Shown here piece after piece: positions 26,341 to 35,400 of a DNA stretch of 38,417 nt. The notes under the pieces were generated by a model. That model saw only the letters and a list, made by a program, of their open reading frames with translations. It did no database searches and was not told the origin of the DNA. The stretch is from Minwuia sp. GTDB lineage: Bacteria; Pseudomonadota; Alphaproteobacteria; Minwuiales; Minwuiaceae. How positions within the stretch are numbered: the stretch's first letter is position 1; each line of letters starts with the position of its first letter. The translations under genes and the position numbers were made by a program. The DNA is taken from contig JARGNO010000009.1 in the NCBI GenBank assembly GCA_029213165.1, positions 1 to 38,417 of the forward strand. The letters are read 5' to 3'.

Positions 26341-26793
26341 TCACCGTTCAGGGCGGATCCGCATGTGCGGTGTTCCGTCAGAACGCTTCTGTGGCGAAAT
26401 GCCGTCGGGGCCGATCTGGCTGGTGACCCGCTTCCGCCAGGACGAGAAGCTCTCGAACGAGACGACATCGACGGCCGCGTCGAACTCGACGCTGATCCGT
26501 GTCAGACGATCCTTCGAGATGACGTTCACCGAACGCACCTCTCCACGGAACGGCTGTCCCAGATACTCTCCCGCGACCCGGTCACCGGGCATCAGACGCA
26601 TCGCGTTGGGTTTGGTCGGGGTTGCAGGCACATGCGCCGCCGCCGTGTTCCAGTCCCGGAACCCGTGCTGGCGTGCCACGGCCTCCAGCGCCTGGGCATG
26701 GCTGATGGTCTGGCCGGAACCGGCCAGCGTCGTGCGCAGGCGTCTTGCCTGCTGTTTCAGATTGTCGGCATGGGTCTGGATGTCTTCAGACAT
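26341..26793 (-). CDS. Glyoxalase-superfamily small protein (PF20066-like)
   Basis: A 150-residue protein. Its first half, NLKQQARRLRTTLAGSGQTISHAQALEAVARQHGFRDWNTAAAHV, matches the helical region of the family annotated as glyoxalase superfamily protein, in which the phrase ISHAQALE-VA-GF-DWNT recurs. The second half (about 60-150) looks beta-rich (GDRVAGEYLGQPFRGEVRSV ... RISVEFDAAVDVVSF) and resembles a small barrel. No metal-binding glyoxalase residues are apparent, so enzyme activity is doubtful. ATG 26793 with GGAGA 7 bases upstream is chosen; the frame continues to 27006 without support. Confidence 0.75.
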   Translation of the reverse strand: MSEDIQTHADNLKQQARRLRTTLAGSGQTISHAQALEAVARQHGFRDWNTAAAHVPATPTKPNAMRLMPGDRVAGEYLGQPFRGEVRSVNVISKDRLTRISVEFDAAVDVVSFESFSSWRKRVTSQIGPDGISPQKRSDGTPHMRIRPER

Positions 26794-26968
26794 GGCTCGT
26801 CTCCGATCATGCACACCTGCTCTGACGAAGTAGTGGGGCCCGTATTGCCACCGTTCAGGGCGTGCTGAATGGCAGACGTTCCAAATTCCGGCTTCACCAA
26901 TGCTTTGCGCAAACGGGCGGCAGGTGCCGGAGACCTGAGCCGCTATATGTTGGCAACGGGCCGCCGCG

Positions 26969-28159
26969 TCAAGTCCGCCAGTCATCGGCGTAGCGCACGG
27001 AACCAACCTTCACGAAGCGTCGGATGCGATCCAGCTCCGCCTCCAGCCGTGCATCGCGCCCCGCGGAAGCGCGGACGCCTGGCTCCCACCACAATTTCCG
27101 GACGACCAGCGCGTCCTCGTCGGTCTGGCGTTTCATGTCGATCCGCCCGACCAGCTGATCCCCCTCCAGCAGCGGGAAGACGTAGTAGCCGTACTGTCGC
27201 TTCTCGGCCGGTGTGAATATCTCGATGCGATAGTCGAAATCGAACAGCCGCAGGCAGCGTTTCCGGTCGCGGATCAGGGGATCGAACGGGCTGAGCACTC
27301 TCATGCGCGGCGGCACGGCGATGTCGTCGTGATGCTGCTCCAGTACTGCGGGTTCGGCCAGCGCGGTCCTGGGGCGCTGATCCGGCACACTGCCGACCGT
27401 GACGCGCGGGAATTCGGCTCCCGACCGGCCTTCGCTCCACGACTTCGCTTCTGCTGGTGTGATGATCCCCCAGAAACCGGCAATCTCGCCGGTCGTGGCG
27501 ATCCCCAGCCGGTGCAGCGCCGAACGGCAGGCCCAGTCGATGAAGGCTTCTTCCTCCGGTGGTTCGGAAAGGTGTTCGGACTGCATGACGCGTTCGGTCA
27601 GGTCATAGACCTTCTCGAACCCCTCCCTGTGGCAGACGGAAAGCGCACCAGTGCGCCAGTGAAATTCCAGTGCCGTCTTGGAGGGGTGCCAGTCCCACCA
27701 GCCGCCGGTCGGGCGACCGCCAGGGGCCATGTCGCGTGCCTTCACCGGACCATTCTCGCGCACATGGCGCAGCACATCGTCGAACTGCCGCTCGAAGCCC
27801 GCTTCGCGCCACTTTCGCCAGCGCGCCAGGATGGCTGGCCCGTCCCGCAGGAACCTCCGACGCCAGTAGGGAAAGAACCGCGAGGGAATCACTGACGCAT
27901 CATGCGTCCAGTTCTCGAACAGGCTTCGGTCACGCTCCAGCATCCGCTGCAGCATTTCCGGGCGATAGGTGCTGTTGCGCGCGAACAGGATCATGTGATG
28001 CGCGCGTTCAACTGTGGAGATGCTGTCAACCTGCACGAAGCCCAGACGTTCGATCAGGTCCAGCAGGCCATCCCGGTCCATCGCTGTCCTTGGATTGTCC
28101 GCAAGCTGCTGTCGTTGCAACAGAATTTTGCGCGCCATGGGGGCGTCGATATGGTTCAT
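26969..28159 (-). CDS. YcaQ-type winged-helix DNA glycosylase (crosslink repair)
   Basis: A 396-residue protein of the YcaQ/AlkX (HTH_42) family. The catalytic Q-phi-D motif is Q43-V44-D45 in RLGFVQVDSISTVERAHHMILFARN; further family segments are FENWTHDASVIP, YWRRRF and RVLSPFDPLIRDRKRCLRLFDFDYRIEIFTPAEKRQYGYYVFPLL. Characterised YcaQ enzymes remove alkylated bases, including DNA interstrand crosslinks. ATG 28159 has AGGA 9 bases upstream; MARK at residue 8 is an alternative. The neighbouring small gene 26341-26793 follows on the same strand 175 bases later. Confidence 0.9.
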   Translation of the reverse strand: MNHIDAPMARKILLQRQQLADNPRTAMDRDGLLDLIERLGFVQVDSISTVERAHHMILFARNSTYRPEMLQRMLERDRSLFENWTHDASVIPSRFFPYWRRRFLRDGPAILARWRKWREAGFERQFDDVLRHVRENGPVKARDMAPGGRPTGGWWDWHPSKTALEFHWRTGALSVCHREGFEKVYDLTERVMQSEHLSEPPEEEAFIDWACRSALHRLGIATTGEIAGFWGIITPAEAKSWSEGRSGAEFPRVTVGSVPDQRPRTALAEPAVLEQHHDDIAVPPRMRVLSPFDPLIRDRKRCLRLFDFDYRIEIFTPAEKRQYGYYVFPLLEGDQLVGRIDMKRQTDEDALVVRKLWWEPGVRASAGRDARLEAELDRIRRFVKVGSVRYADDWRT

Positions 28160-28358
28160 GGCAGTGTAATCCTGCTTCCGCCTGCCCGGAATCGAGCGAC
28201 CGGGCGCTTCACTCACGCTCAGGGTTCTCGACTGTCCGCCAAGCAGGCGCAAGCCCAAAATGTGAACATATGGAAAACTTTCTGTTGTCCGGCCAAGGGT
28301 GATTGGCGGGTGTCTAATAAGATGAACACGGCATGGTTGATGATTTGAAGAAAAATTC

Positions 28359-28385
28359 TTGACAGGGAGAGTAATGCATTATGAT
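28359..28385 (+). promoter_or_regulatory. Promoter with internal palindrome before the PAS gene
   Basis: TTGACA (28359-28364, full -35 match) and TATGAT (28380-28385, 5 of 6 to -10) are 15 bases apart, a little short. The perfect palindrome TAATGCATTA (28372-28381) lies in the spacer and overlaps the -10 box, so a repressor site is possible. The surrounding 28320-28385 is clearly AT-richer than the window. Confidence 0.5.
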
Positions 28386-28435
28386 TTCCAGTGTTTCTGC
28401 CCGGCCCGGCAGGATAGGGACATCAGGGGTACACG

Positions 28436-28954
28436 GTGAGCAGGGTTTTGACATCACTGGATTCGATACGTTCGGAGCTCTTCGGGGATCTTCGGAGTGC
28501 CGATCTGCCGCCACCCTTTGCCGAGAAGTACCAGGACTGGATGGATGCCCATGAACGGGTGGGTCTGCCACCACGGTCCATGATCGACCCATCCTGGCTC
28601 GGCCGACTGGTGAGTTCTTCAGTCGTCTTTCAGGTCGAGGGCGATGATCTGCGTCACCGGATCTGCGGGGAGGCATTCCTGAACAGGAACGGGCGGTTCG
28701 ACCCCACGGGCACTACAGTGGGGGATCTCGCCCGGACCCGTCCGGTCGCCCGTCTGCTGTTGCCTCTCTATCAGCGTGTCATCCGTGATGGGGTGCCGGC
28801 AGTGATCGGTTTGCGCTACCTGACCGTGAAGGAACACCTGCGCAATTGCGACCTGCTGGTCCTGCCGTTCGGCTCCCGCGAACCAGGCGAGGCCATGGTC
28901 GGGCATGTCCTGACCCTCTACGATTTCCTGCCGGTCTCCGGCGCCCCGGAGTAG
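28436..28954 (+). CDS. PAS domain-containing protein (PAS_5 type)
   Basis: A 172-residue single-domain protein. LPPRSMIDPSWLGRLVSSSVVFQVEGDDLRHRICGEAFLNRNGRFDPTGTTVGDL at about 44-98 is typical of the PAS_5 (PF07310) proteins common in Rhodospirillales, followed by VLPFGSREPGEAMVGHVLTLYDF. No output domain is attached, so it probably signals through a partner or is a stand-alone sensor. It starts with GTG at 28436 with AGGGG 6-7 bases upstream; no earlier in-frame ATG gives a better start. It stands alone, flanked by genes on the opposite strand, behind its own AT-rich promoter. Confidence 0.82.
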   Translation: MSRVLTSLDSIRSELFGDLRSADLPPPFAEKYQDWMDAHERVGLPPRSMIDPSWLGRLVSSSVVFQVEGDDLRHRICGEAFLNRNGRFDPTGTTVGDLARTRPVARLLLPLYQRVIRDGVPAVIGLRYLTVKEHLRNCDLLVLPFGSREPGEAMVGHVLTLYDFLPVSGAPE

Positions 28955-28972
28955 CACACAGGTGGCCCGATG

Positions 28973-29710
28973 TCAGACGTGCTGACCGCCGTTGATGTGC
29001 ACTTCGGCACCCGTGACATAGCTCGCCTGGGCGGAGCACAGGAAATAGATCGTTGAAGCCACCTCTTCCGGCGTACCCAGCCGATGCAGCGGTATGTCCT
29101 CCAGCATCATCTCCGTACCCGGCGACAGGATCGGCGTATCGATCTCTCCCGGTGCGATCGCGTTGACGCGGACACCGTGGGGGCCCAGGTCGGCGGCCAT
29201 CTCCCGCGTCAGCGCGGCAAGTGCAGCCTTCGAACTGGCATAGGCGGAACCGGCGAAGGGATGAACCCGGCTGCCGGCGATGGAGGTGACATTGACGATG
29301 CAGCCCTTTGCCGCCTTCAGTTCATGAAACAGTCCGCGCGCCAGCAGAACCGGTGCGAACAGGTTCACGTTGAACACATGGTGCCAGTCATCGGCTTCCG
29401 TGTTCAGGGTGCTGAGTCGCCCGCCATCATCTGCTTTCGGTGAAATACCGGCATTGTTGATCAGCGCATCAAGGCGGCCGTTGTCGAGTTTCGATCGCAG
29501 CAGTTCAATGCCTTGCCGGATACCATCGACGTTGGAGAGGTCGAGCTGGACATGATTGTCCAACCCGCCATCCCAGGGACAGTCCTCCGAGAATGCGTGA
29601 CGGGAAACAGTGATGATCCGCCAACCCGCGGCGCCGAAACGTTTCACGGTTGCATGGCCGATACCGCGACTGGCGCCGGTCAGGATGAGTGTCTTGCCAC
29701 GTTCTGTCAT
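28973..29710 (-). CDS. SDR family oxidoreductase (FabG-like)
   Basis: A 245-residue classical short-chain dehydrogenase: TGASRGIG at 11-18, NNAGIS, Ser in NVTSIAGSRVHPF, YASSKAAL as the Tyr-Lys pair and PGEIDTPIL. SRHAF after strand two favours NADPH. The substrate is unknown. Its ATG overlaps the stop of the metal transporter gene by four bases, so they are co-translated, although no functional link is obvious. Confidence 0.92.
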   Translation of the reverse strand: MTERGKTLILTGASRGIGHATVKRFGAAGWRIITVSRHAFSEDCPWDGGLDNHVQLDLSNVDGIRQGIELLRSKLDNGRLDALINNAGISPKADDGGRLSTLNTEADDWHHVFNVNLFAPVLLARGLFHELKAAKGCIVNVTSIAGSRVHPFAGSAYASSKAALAALTREMAADLGPHGVRVNAIAPGEIDTPILSPGTEMMLEDIPLHRLGTPEEVASTIYFLCSAQASYVTGAEVHINGGQHV

Positions 29711-30708
29711 GATCGCATCGTATCCTGTTGTCCGGCATCGGGGGAGGGTGGATCGTTCTTTCCTTCAGCATTGCTGCTACCCACCAGTTCGGCAGAGGTG
29801 ACACGTTCCATCGAGTCCGCAAAATCCTCGACGCCAGCCGGGTCGAGATGAACGAAGACTTCGGTTCCCGGATGGATCAACTGCACCTCGGCCTCCACCA
29901 GGTCGGCAATCACATGCGCGTGGAACAGGCGCATCCCGCCGTCCAGCTCCACATGGATCTGTACGAAGGTATCAATGCCGGACTGTCGCGTGCGCAGGTC
30001 ATGCACCGCGCGCACGCCATCAACAGCGACAGCGGCGGCATAGATGCGGTCACGCTCCTCCACCGGCAGTTCCCTGTCCATGAGCTGGTCGAAAGCGGCC
30101 ATCGCGATCCGCCAGGCTCCGCGCAGCAGCCAGGCGGCGATCAGCAGACCGATGATCGGGTCCGCGACATGCCAGCCGAAGACACCGGAAAGCACCAGCG
30201 CAACGATGACACCGGCGTTCATCGCCAGGTCGCCTGCGTAATGCAGCAGGTCGGCTCCGATGGCGACGGATCCGGAGCGGGCCACAACGAAACGCTGGAA
30301 ACTCACCAGCGCGAATGTCAGGGCGATGGAGACCAGCATGACGATGATACCGACATTGCCTGCAGTCACCGGGGCTGGATTGGCCAGGTTGGAGACGCTC
30401 TCCCAGGCCAGGAAGACTGCGGAACCCGCGATCAGGGCACCCTGACCCAGCGCACCCAGGGATTCGGCCTTGCCGTGCCCGAAGCGGTGTTCGGCGTCCG
30501 CTGCCTGCAGGCTGTAGCGTACGGCGAACAGATTGATCAGCGACGCTGCGAGATCGAGCGCGGAATCGAGCAGGGACCCGAGCATGGCCGTTGACCCGGT
30601 CATCGCGAAGGCGAAGACCTTGATCACGATCAGCACGCCCGCCGTGGAGGCGGAGGCATATGTCGCCAGACGCATCAGGCGTCCGGAGCTGCTCTGCTGG
30701 CCAGTCAT
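29707..30708 (-). CDS. Cation diffusion facilitator family transporter (FieF-like)
   Basis: A 333-residue CDF metal exporter with six helices and a C-terminal cytoplasmic domain. The transport site is DSALD (D48, D52) and HYAGD (H156, D160), matching the Asp-Asp-His-Asp site of FieF/YiiP at nearly the same positions, and HRFGHGKAE (74-82) is the conserved loop after helix two. Zinc, iron or cadmium efflux by proton antiport is expected. The last 40 residues form a polar tail beyond the family core. AGGA is 5-6 bases before the ATG. First gene of a two-gene operon with the SDR. Confidence 0.95.
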   Translation of the reverse strand: MTGQQSSSGRLMRLATYASASTAGVLIVIKVFAFAMTGSTAMLGSLLDSALDLAASLINLFAVRYSLQAADAEHRFGHGKAESLGALGQGALIAGSAVFLAWESVSNLANPAPVTAGNVGIIVMLVSIALTFALVSFQRFVVARSGSVAIGADLLHYAGDLAMNAGVIVALVLSGVFGWHVADPIIGLLIAAWLLRGAWRIAMAAFDQLMDRELPVEERDRIYAAAVAVDGVRAVHDLRTRQSGIDTFVQIHVELDGGMRLFHAHVIADLVEAEVQLIHPGTEVFVHLDPAGVEDFADSMERVTSAELVGSSNAEGKNDPPSPDAGQQDTMRS

Positions 30709-30741
30709 TGAATCCTGCTGTGCGGTCGCTTGGCTAGGGTA

Positions 30742-31329
30742 TCAGGGGTAGAGAATTTCCCTCTTCCAGTCTTCAGTGCCGATGCGGCGATAGATATTGC
30801 GTTCATGCAGCCGGAAAGGCTTGTCACGCCAGAACTCGAAACGGGTTGGCACGACACGGAACCCGGACCAGTGTGGCGGGCGCGGCACCTCGCCAATGGC
30901 GTACTTCGCGGCAAATTTCGCGATCTTCTTCTCGAACTCGAAGCGTCCCGCCATCGGGCGGCTCTGGTCGGACGCCCAGGCGCCGATGCGGCTGTCACGG
31001 GGCCGCGACGCGAAATAGGCATCGGCCTCCGCGTCATCGACCACTTCGACCGGACCCTGGACACGGACCTGACGGCGCAGCGACTTCCAGTGGAAGCACA
31101 ACGCGGCCTTCCGCGCGAACAGGATCTCCTGTCCCTTCTGGCTCTCGAAGTTGGTGTAGAACGTGAAACCCCGCTGATCCGCGCCTTTCAGCAGCACCAT
31201 GCGCACGTTGGGCATTCCGGTTTCATCGACCGTCGCCACGGACATGGCGTTCGGGTCGTTGGGTTCGCTTTCGCTGGCCTCCTTCAGCCATGTCTGGAAC
31301 AGGTCGAAGGGATCTTCGGTATCCGTCAT
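30742..31329 (-). CDS. pdxH: Pyridoxamine 5'-phosphate oxidase
   Basis: A 195-residue PdxH, the FMN-dependent enzyme that oxidises pyridoxine and pyridoxamine phosphate to pyridoxal phosphate. Segments in order: [74 protein letters not shown] and [16 protein letters not shown], ending with RLHER. FMN- and substrate-binding residues of the family ([23 protein letters not shown]) are all present. ATG 31329 with GAGG 8 bases upstream is preferred over 31380. It is divergent from the DEAD-box gene across a 361-base gap. Confidence 0.96.
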   Translation of the reverse strand: MTDTEDPFDLFQTWLKEASESEPNDPNAMSVATVDETGMPNVRMVLLKGADQRGFTFYTNFESQKGQEILFARKAALCFHWKSLRRQVRVQGPVEVVDDAEADAYFASRPRDSRIGAWASDQSRPMAGRFEFEKKIAKFAAKYAIGEVPRPPHWSGFRVVPTRFEFWRDKPFRLHERNIYRRIGTEDWKREILYP

Positions 31330-31690
31330 TGCGTCAGCCTCGGCATCGGAATGTGTGGACGCGAACATAGTGCAATTCACGGCATTCTGTACCCCCCGCG
31401 ACCAGGCTGCACAGCATTTCGTTTGCGATTGCGAAAGGAATATGCTCTAAGCCTTCGCAGATGCACTGTGCGTAGAGGGCGATTCTGTTCGCTTGCAGTG
31501 CATGACTGCACGATTTTCTTCGTGAGATCGTTGCCTTGAAGCGGCGCCAAGCGCGCCAGACATCGGCGGCTGATCTACGCAAGCTCTTCCGAACAATGTG
31601 TACCGGGACGGTCCGGGGCAACAGGCCCCGACGTTTGAACCCGGTTGATATGTGCCTGACCTGAGGGTCGGGTCACAGGAAAGTACCGAC
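31330..31690. other. Divergent 361-base intergenic region with hairpins
   Basis: No credible gene. It must hold the promoters of pdxH (-) and the DEAD-box helicase (+). Two hairpins are visible on the plus strand: TGCAGT (31494-31499) with ACTGCA (31505-31510), followed by CGATTTTCTT, and CGGGGC (31614-31619) with GCCCCG (31625-31630) around AACAG, 60 bases before the helicase start. A weak pair TTGCGA...TCTAAG lies near 31424-31452. A long leader is common for RNA helicase genes. Confidence 0.5.
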
Positions 31691-33046
31691 TTGACAAAAT
31701 TTGATGAACTCGGCCTCGCCGAACCCCTGCTGCGTGCCCTCAATGGCGAAGGTTATTCAACGCCGACGCCGATCCAGCAGAAGGTGATTCCGATCATGCT
31801 GGACGACCGTGATGTACTGGGCACGGCCCAGACCGGTACCGGCAAGACCGCAGCCTTCGTGCTGCCGCTGCTGCAGCGTCTGATCACCCATCCCGTTCAG
31901 CGCACGCCGCGGCATTGCGGTGCGCTGATCCTGGCACCGACGCGCGAACTGGCGGCTCAGATCCGTGACAGCATCCGCGTCTACGGCCGCCATACCCGCC
32001 CCTCGGTCGCGCTGGTCGTAGGCGGCGTGAAGCCGTTCCCGCAGATCAAGGCGCTGAAGCCCGGTGTCGACATCGTCGTCGCCACGCCGGGACGGCTGCT
32101 GGATCACATGAACACCGGCGCGATCAAGCTGGACATGGTCGAGACCGTGATCCTGGACGAAGCCGATCACATGCTGGATCTCGGCTTCATCCCTGCGATC
32201 CGCCGCATCATGCAGGCGGTGCCGACCGACCGTCAGACCGCGCTGCTGTCCGCGACCATGCCGACGCCGATCCGTGCCCTGGCCAAGGATTTCCTTGATC
32301 GACCGGTCGAGGTTGCCGTGGCACCGGTGGCCCAGCCGATCGAGCTGATCTCGCAGCGGGTCATGATGATCCCGGCAGGGGACAAGAAGCGGGTGCTGGT
32401 CGACGTGCTGAAGTCCGAGGAGGCCGCGCGCACGATCGTCTTCAGCCGGACCAAGCATGGCGCCGACAAGATCACCAAGCATCTGGAACGCGAAGGCATC
32501 CAGGCCGTGGCGATCCACGGCAACAAGAACCAGTCCCAGCGTGACCGCGCCCTGGGCCAGTTCAAGGACGGGCGTGTCAGCGTTCTGGTCGCCACGGATG
32601 TTGCGGCACGCGGCATCGACATTGATGGCGTGACCCACGTGATCAATTTCGAGCTGCCGAATGTGCCGGAATCCTACGTTCATCGCATTGGCCGGACGGC
32701 CCGCGCAGGCAAGAGCGGTGTCGCCATCGCTTTCTGTGACAGCGAGGAACGGGGACTGCTGCGCGATATCGAGCGGCTGATCGCCATGGACCTGAAGAAG
32801 ACCGACGAAGACGGTGAGCCCGTGATCCTGCCGGCCCATGTGCCGCAGAAGAAGGGTGGCGGTGGCCGTGGCCGCAAGCCGGGCGGCAACAGCAACTCCA
32901 CGCGTCCGTGGAAGCGCAATGCCGAAGGCGGTCGCGACAGCCGTGGCCGCAATGGCGCGCCTGGTGGCAACCGGGACGGCGGTCGTCCGGCCGCGAAGCC
33001 CGGCAACCGCAAGCCGCGCCGTCAGCCGGCACGCGCCGCAAGCTGA
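31691..33046 (+). CDS. DEAD-box RNA helicase, RhlE-like
   Basis: A 451-residue DEAD-box ATP-dependent RNA helicase. Motifs: Q-motif GYSTPTPIQQ (21-30), Walker A AQTGTGKT (46-53), PTRELA, ATPGRLLDHM, DEAD (156-159), SAT (187-189), TDVAARGID and HRIGRTARAG. The tail after about residue 395 is basic and rich in Gly, Arg, Asn and Pro, as in RhlE proteins that bind structured RNA in ribosome assembly or mRNA decay. The start is taken as TTG 31691, giving MTKFDELGLAEPLLRAL, the usual family N-terminus, with AGGA 10 bases upstream; GTG 31652 lacks a ribosome binding site. The long 5' leader suggests post-transcriptional control. Confidence 0.95.
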   Translation: MTKFDELGLAEPLLRALNGEGYSTPTPIQQKVIPIMLDDRDVLGTAQTGTGKTAAFVLPLLQRLITHPVQRTPRHCGALILAPTRELAAQIRDSIRVYGRHTRPSVALVVGGVKPFPQIKALKPGVDIVVATPGRLLDHMNTGAIKLDMVETVILDEADHMLDLGFIPAIRRIMQAVPTDRQTALLSATMPTPIRALAKDFLDRPVEVAVAPVAQPIELISQRVMMIPAGDKKRVLVDVLKSEEAARTIVFSRTKHGADKITKHLEREGIQAVAIHGNKNQSQRDRALGQFKDGRVSVLVATDVAARGIDIDGVTHVINFELPNVPESYVHRIGRTARAGKSGVAIAFCDSEERGLLRDIERLIAMDLKKTDEDGEPVILPAHVPQKKGGGGRGRKPGGNSNSTRPWKRNAEGGRDSRGRNGAPGGNRDGGRPAAKPGNRKPRRQPARAAS

Positions 33047-33142
33047 ACACGCGCCGACCCGCCCATATCGTGGTGTCTGGGCGCAAGTCCCGGGCACCGC
33101 GTCTGTGGGGGGTAGTGGTTTGTCGTCAACACGACCACGCCG

Positions 33143-33335
33143 CTCCCGGGCTTGACCCGGGAGCCCAGTCTCCCACGCCTGCGCGGCACTCCTGGGTGCC
33201 CGGGTCAAGCCCGAGCACGACGTCGGTGGGGTGGTGGGGGAAGTGACGTGTGATCGTCCGCCAACCTCACGAAGCTCTCGGGCTTGACCCGGGAGCCCAG
33301 TCTCCCGCGCCTGCGCGGCACCCCTGAGTACCCGG
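33143..33335. repeat. Two copies of a palindromic intergenic repeat
   Basis: Copy A (33143-33220) and copy B (33275-33335, shorter) share CGGGCTTGACCCGGGAGCCC and a CGCCTGCGCGGCAC core. Copy A is a long dyad: CCCGGGCTTGACCCGGG (33145-33161) with CCCGGGTCAAGCCCGAG (33199-33215), 16 of 17 bases pairing. Copy B has lost the right arm. The element fills most of the 312-base gap between the convergent helicase and Rieske genes and could terminate both. Related to 1-229. No gene lies in this gap. Confidence 0.75.
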
Positions 33336-33358
33336 ATCCCGGGGAGCTGCAGGCCGGG

Positions 33359-34660
33359 TCAGTCGGCGGCGTCGGAAATGACCCCGCGCGGGTCGCCGAA
33401 GCGGTCACGCATCACATCCGCAAGACCTGTACCTTCCGGTGAGATCGCCCCGCCACTGCGCGTGGTGTAGGCGCAGGGTGTCCGGGCGGCCAGCGGTCGT
33501 TCACCGGCTGCCAGATTGCGCGCAAGCCCCATGATCAGCTTGCGGAACCGCACCACGCCCTCATCGGAGGGTGTCAGGGTCTCGCGGGTCCTGTCTGCAA
33601 TGCGTCCCTGGCTGTCCTGTACACATGCATCCTGCTCCGACAGGCCCGTGATGCCGGTGAATGACACGGTCTTCTGCGCCTGGCGATCAATCATGTAGTC
33701 ATTGGCGCGACGGCGCAGCGGCACGTAATTCTCGTCCACTTCCGCATGAACGCTGCGTCCGGAATTGTAGCGGAACAGCTCTTCCTCGTTCAGGGGACGC
33801 TCCGGGTTCCAGGCGGTGGTGAAGATCCAGCAGTTCTCCTCATCCACCGGCACCCATGTCTGCGCCGTGTAGGTCTCGCCCGGCATCGCGTTCGGCGCGG
33901 TCGCGTGATTGGGCACCATGTATTGACTGATCCGCCAGTAGGTCTCGCCGGGATCACCGCGCCGTGCACCACCGAGCACCAGACCCGCATCATGCTCCAG
34001 AACCTCGTAGTATGGTGCCCCGTCAGCATCGATCCAGGCCACACGCTTGTCGGCATAGACAGACAGATGGGTTGGCGGTGGCGTCAGGTTGCGATGCACG
34101 AAGGTGAAATGCGCGGTGTCGATGGCACCCTCCAGCGCCTGCGCCCAGTTGCATTCCTGCAGCTTCTTCGAGACGTAGCGGTGGGAATCCGGGACCAGGG
34201 CCCATTCGACCCGGGGCAGGTCCACGGCCATCGCCGGATCTCCCATCCACGCCCAGACCATGCCGCCCCATTCACGCACCGGATAGCTGCGGATGCGCAC
34301 GGTCTTCAGGAAATTGTCGCGCAGCTTGCCGGGAACCATGTTGGGGATGTCGGTGCAGGTGCCGTCCACATCGAACTTCCAGCCGTGATAGATGCAGCGC
34401 AGCCCGCAATCCTCGTTCCGGCCCCAGAACAGGTCCGCGCCGCGATGCGGGCAGCGGGGTTCGACCAGGCCAAGACGGCCATCGGTCTGCCGGAACAGCA
34501 ACATGTCCTCCCCCAGGATCTTCAGCCGCTTCGGTGCTGCGTCCACTTCCGCGACTTCCGCCAGCAATGCCACCGGATGCCAGAATTCCCTGAACAGGTT
34601 ACCCATTACCGTTCCGGGTCCGGTCAGTGTCAGCAGTTCGTTGTCAGCCATGCTCAGCAT
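33359..34660 (-). CDS. Rieske (aromatic ring-hydroxylating) oxygenase alpha subunit
   Basis: A 433-residue Rieske non-heme iron oxygenase of the phthalate-dioxygenase-like group. The 2Fe-2S motif is CPHRGADLFWGRNEDCGLRCIYHGW (C-x-H ... C-x2-H), and the mononuclear iron site is EGAIDTAHFTFVHR. No ferredoxin or reductase gene is adjacent, so electrons must come from elsewhere. The substrate is unknown; O-demethylation or ring hydroxylation are family reactions. ATG 34660 is chosen because GGGGAGG lies 8 bases upstream; ATG 34651 and the open frame to 34717 are alternatives. It is divergent from ruvA across 134 bases. Confidence 0.93.
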   Translation of the reverse strand: MLSMADNELLTLTGPGTVMGNLFREFWHPVALLAEVAEVDAAPKRLKILGEDMLLFRQTDGRLGLVEPRCPHRGADLFWGRNEDCGLRCIYHGWKFDVDGTCTDIPNMVPGKLRDNFLKTVRIRSYPVREWGGMVWAWMGDPAMAVDLPRVEWALVPDSHRYVSKKLQECNWAQALEGAIDTAHFTFVHRNLTPPPTHLSVYADKRVAWIDADGAPYYEVLEHDAGLVLGGARRGDPGETYWRISQYMVPNHATAPNAMPGETYTAQTWVPVDEENCWIFTTAWNPERPLNEEELFRYNSGRSVHAEVDENYVPLRRRANDYMIDRQAQKTVSFTGITGLSEQDACVQDSQGRIADRTRETLTPSDEGVVRFRKLIMGLARNLAAGERPLAARTPCAYTTRSGGAISPEGTGLADVMRDRFGDPRGVISDAAD

Positions 34661-34794
34661 TTCCAGTCCTCCCCTGTCATGCACGGGACAGCATATCGGA
34701 GCGCCGGGGCGCGGCAAATCTGCTATTCAGCGGGGGTAGGCAGGTGACGATTCGGTGGCACCTGCGGGCGCTGGGAACATTGGGCGGAACGGAC

Positions 34795-35400
34795 ATGATC
34801 GCGCGGCTGAAAGGCAGGGTGGACCGGTTGGGCGACGAACACGCCATCATCGATGTCGGTGGTGTCGGCTATCTCGTCTTCTGTTCGGGCCGGACGCTGC
34901 AACAGCTTGGTCAGGTTGGTGATGCCGCGACCCTGGAGATCGAGACCCACGTGCGGGAGGATCACATCCACCTTTACGGCTTTGCCGAGCTGGCGGAGCG
35001 GGATCTGTTCCTGGTCCTGCAGACTGTCCAGGGCGTGGGCGCAAAGGTGGCGCTGGCCATCCTGTCGGCCCTGACAGTCACGGATGTGCAGAACGCGATC
35101 AGTACCGGCGATGTGGCCCTGCTGACCCGGGCGCAGGGTGTCGGCAAGCGTCTGGCGCAAAGGCTGGCGAGCGAGCTCAAGGAGAAGATGGGCGGTATCG
35201 CGCCAGTTGCGGGTGGCGCTGTCCTGACTGCACCGGCCGGGCCTGTCGGTGCGGCGGCGGACGCTGTCTCCGCACTCGTCAACCTTGGTTACCGCAAGGC
35301 GGAGGCGGAGGTGGCCGTGCGTCGGGCAAAGGCTGCGGTCGGGGATGATGCGGATGCGTCAGCCCTGATCACCGCCGGTCTGAAGGCACTGGCGACATGA
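34795..35400 (+). CDS. ruvA: Holliday junction branch migration protein RuvA
   Basis: A 201-residue Ruv[29 protein letters not shown] is the N-terminal OB-fold, the two helix-hairpin-helix motifs are [19 protein letters not shown] and [20 protein letters not shown], and the C-terminal three-helix domain ([24 protein letters not shown]) contacts RuvB. It binds four-way junctions and loads RuvB. Its stop overlaps the ruvB start (ATGA). ruvC, usually just upstream, is absent here. Confidence 0.98.
   Translation: MIARLKGRVDRLGDEHAIIDVGGVGYLVFCSGRTLQQLGQVGDAATLEIETHVREDHIHLYGFAELAERDLFLVLQTVQGVGAKVALAILSALTVTDVQNAISTGDVALLTRAQGVGKRLAQRLASELKEKMGGIAPVAGGAVLTAPAGPVGAAADAVSALVNLGYRKAEAEVAVRRAKAAVGDDADASALITAGLKALAT

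Noticed and set aside
31757-33208. 483-codon minus-strand frame opposite the DEAD-box helicase
   Set aside because: Antisense shadow of a clear helicase gene, with no recognisable domain and a start inside the repeat region.
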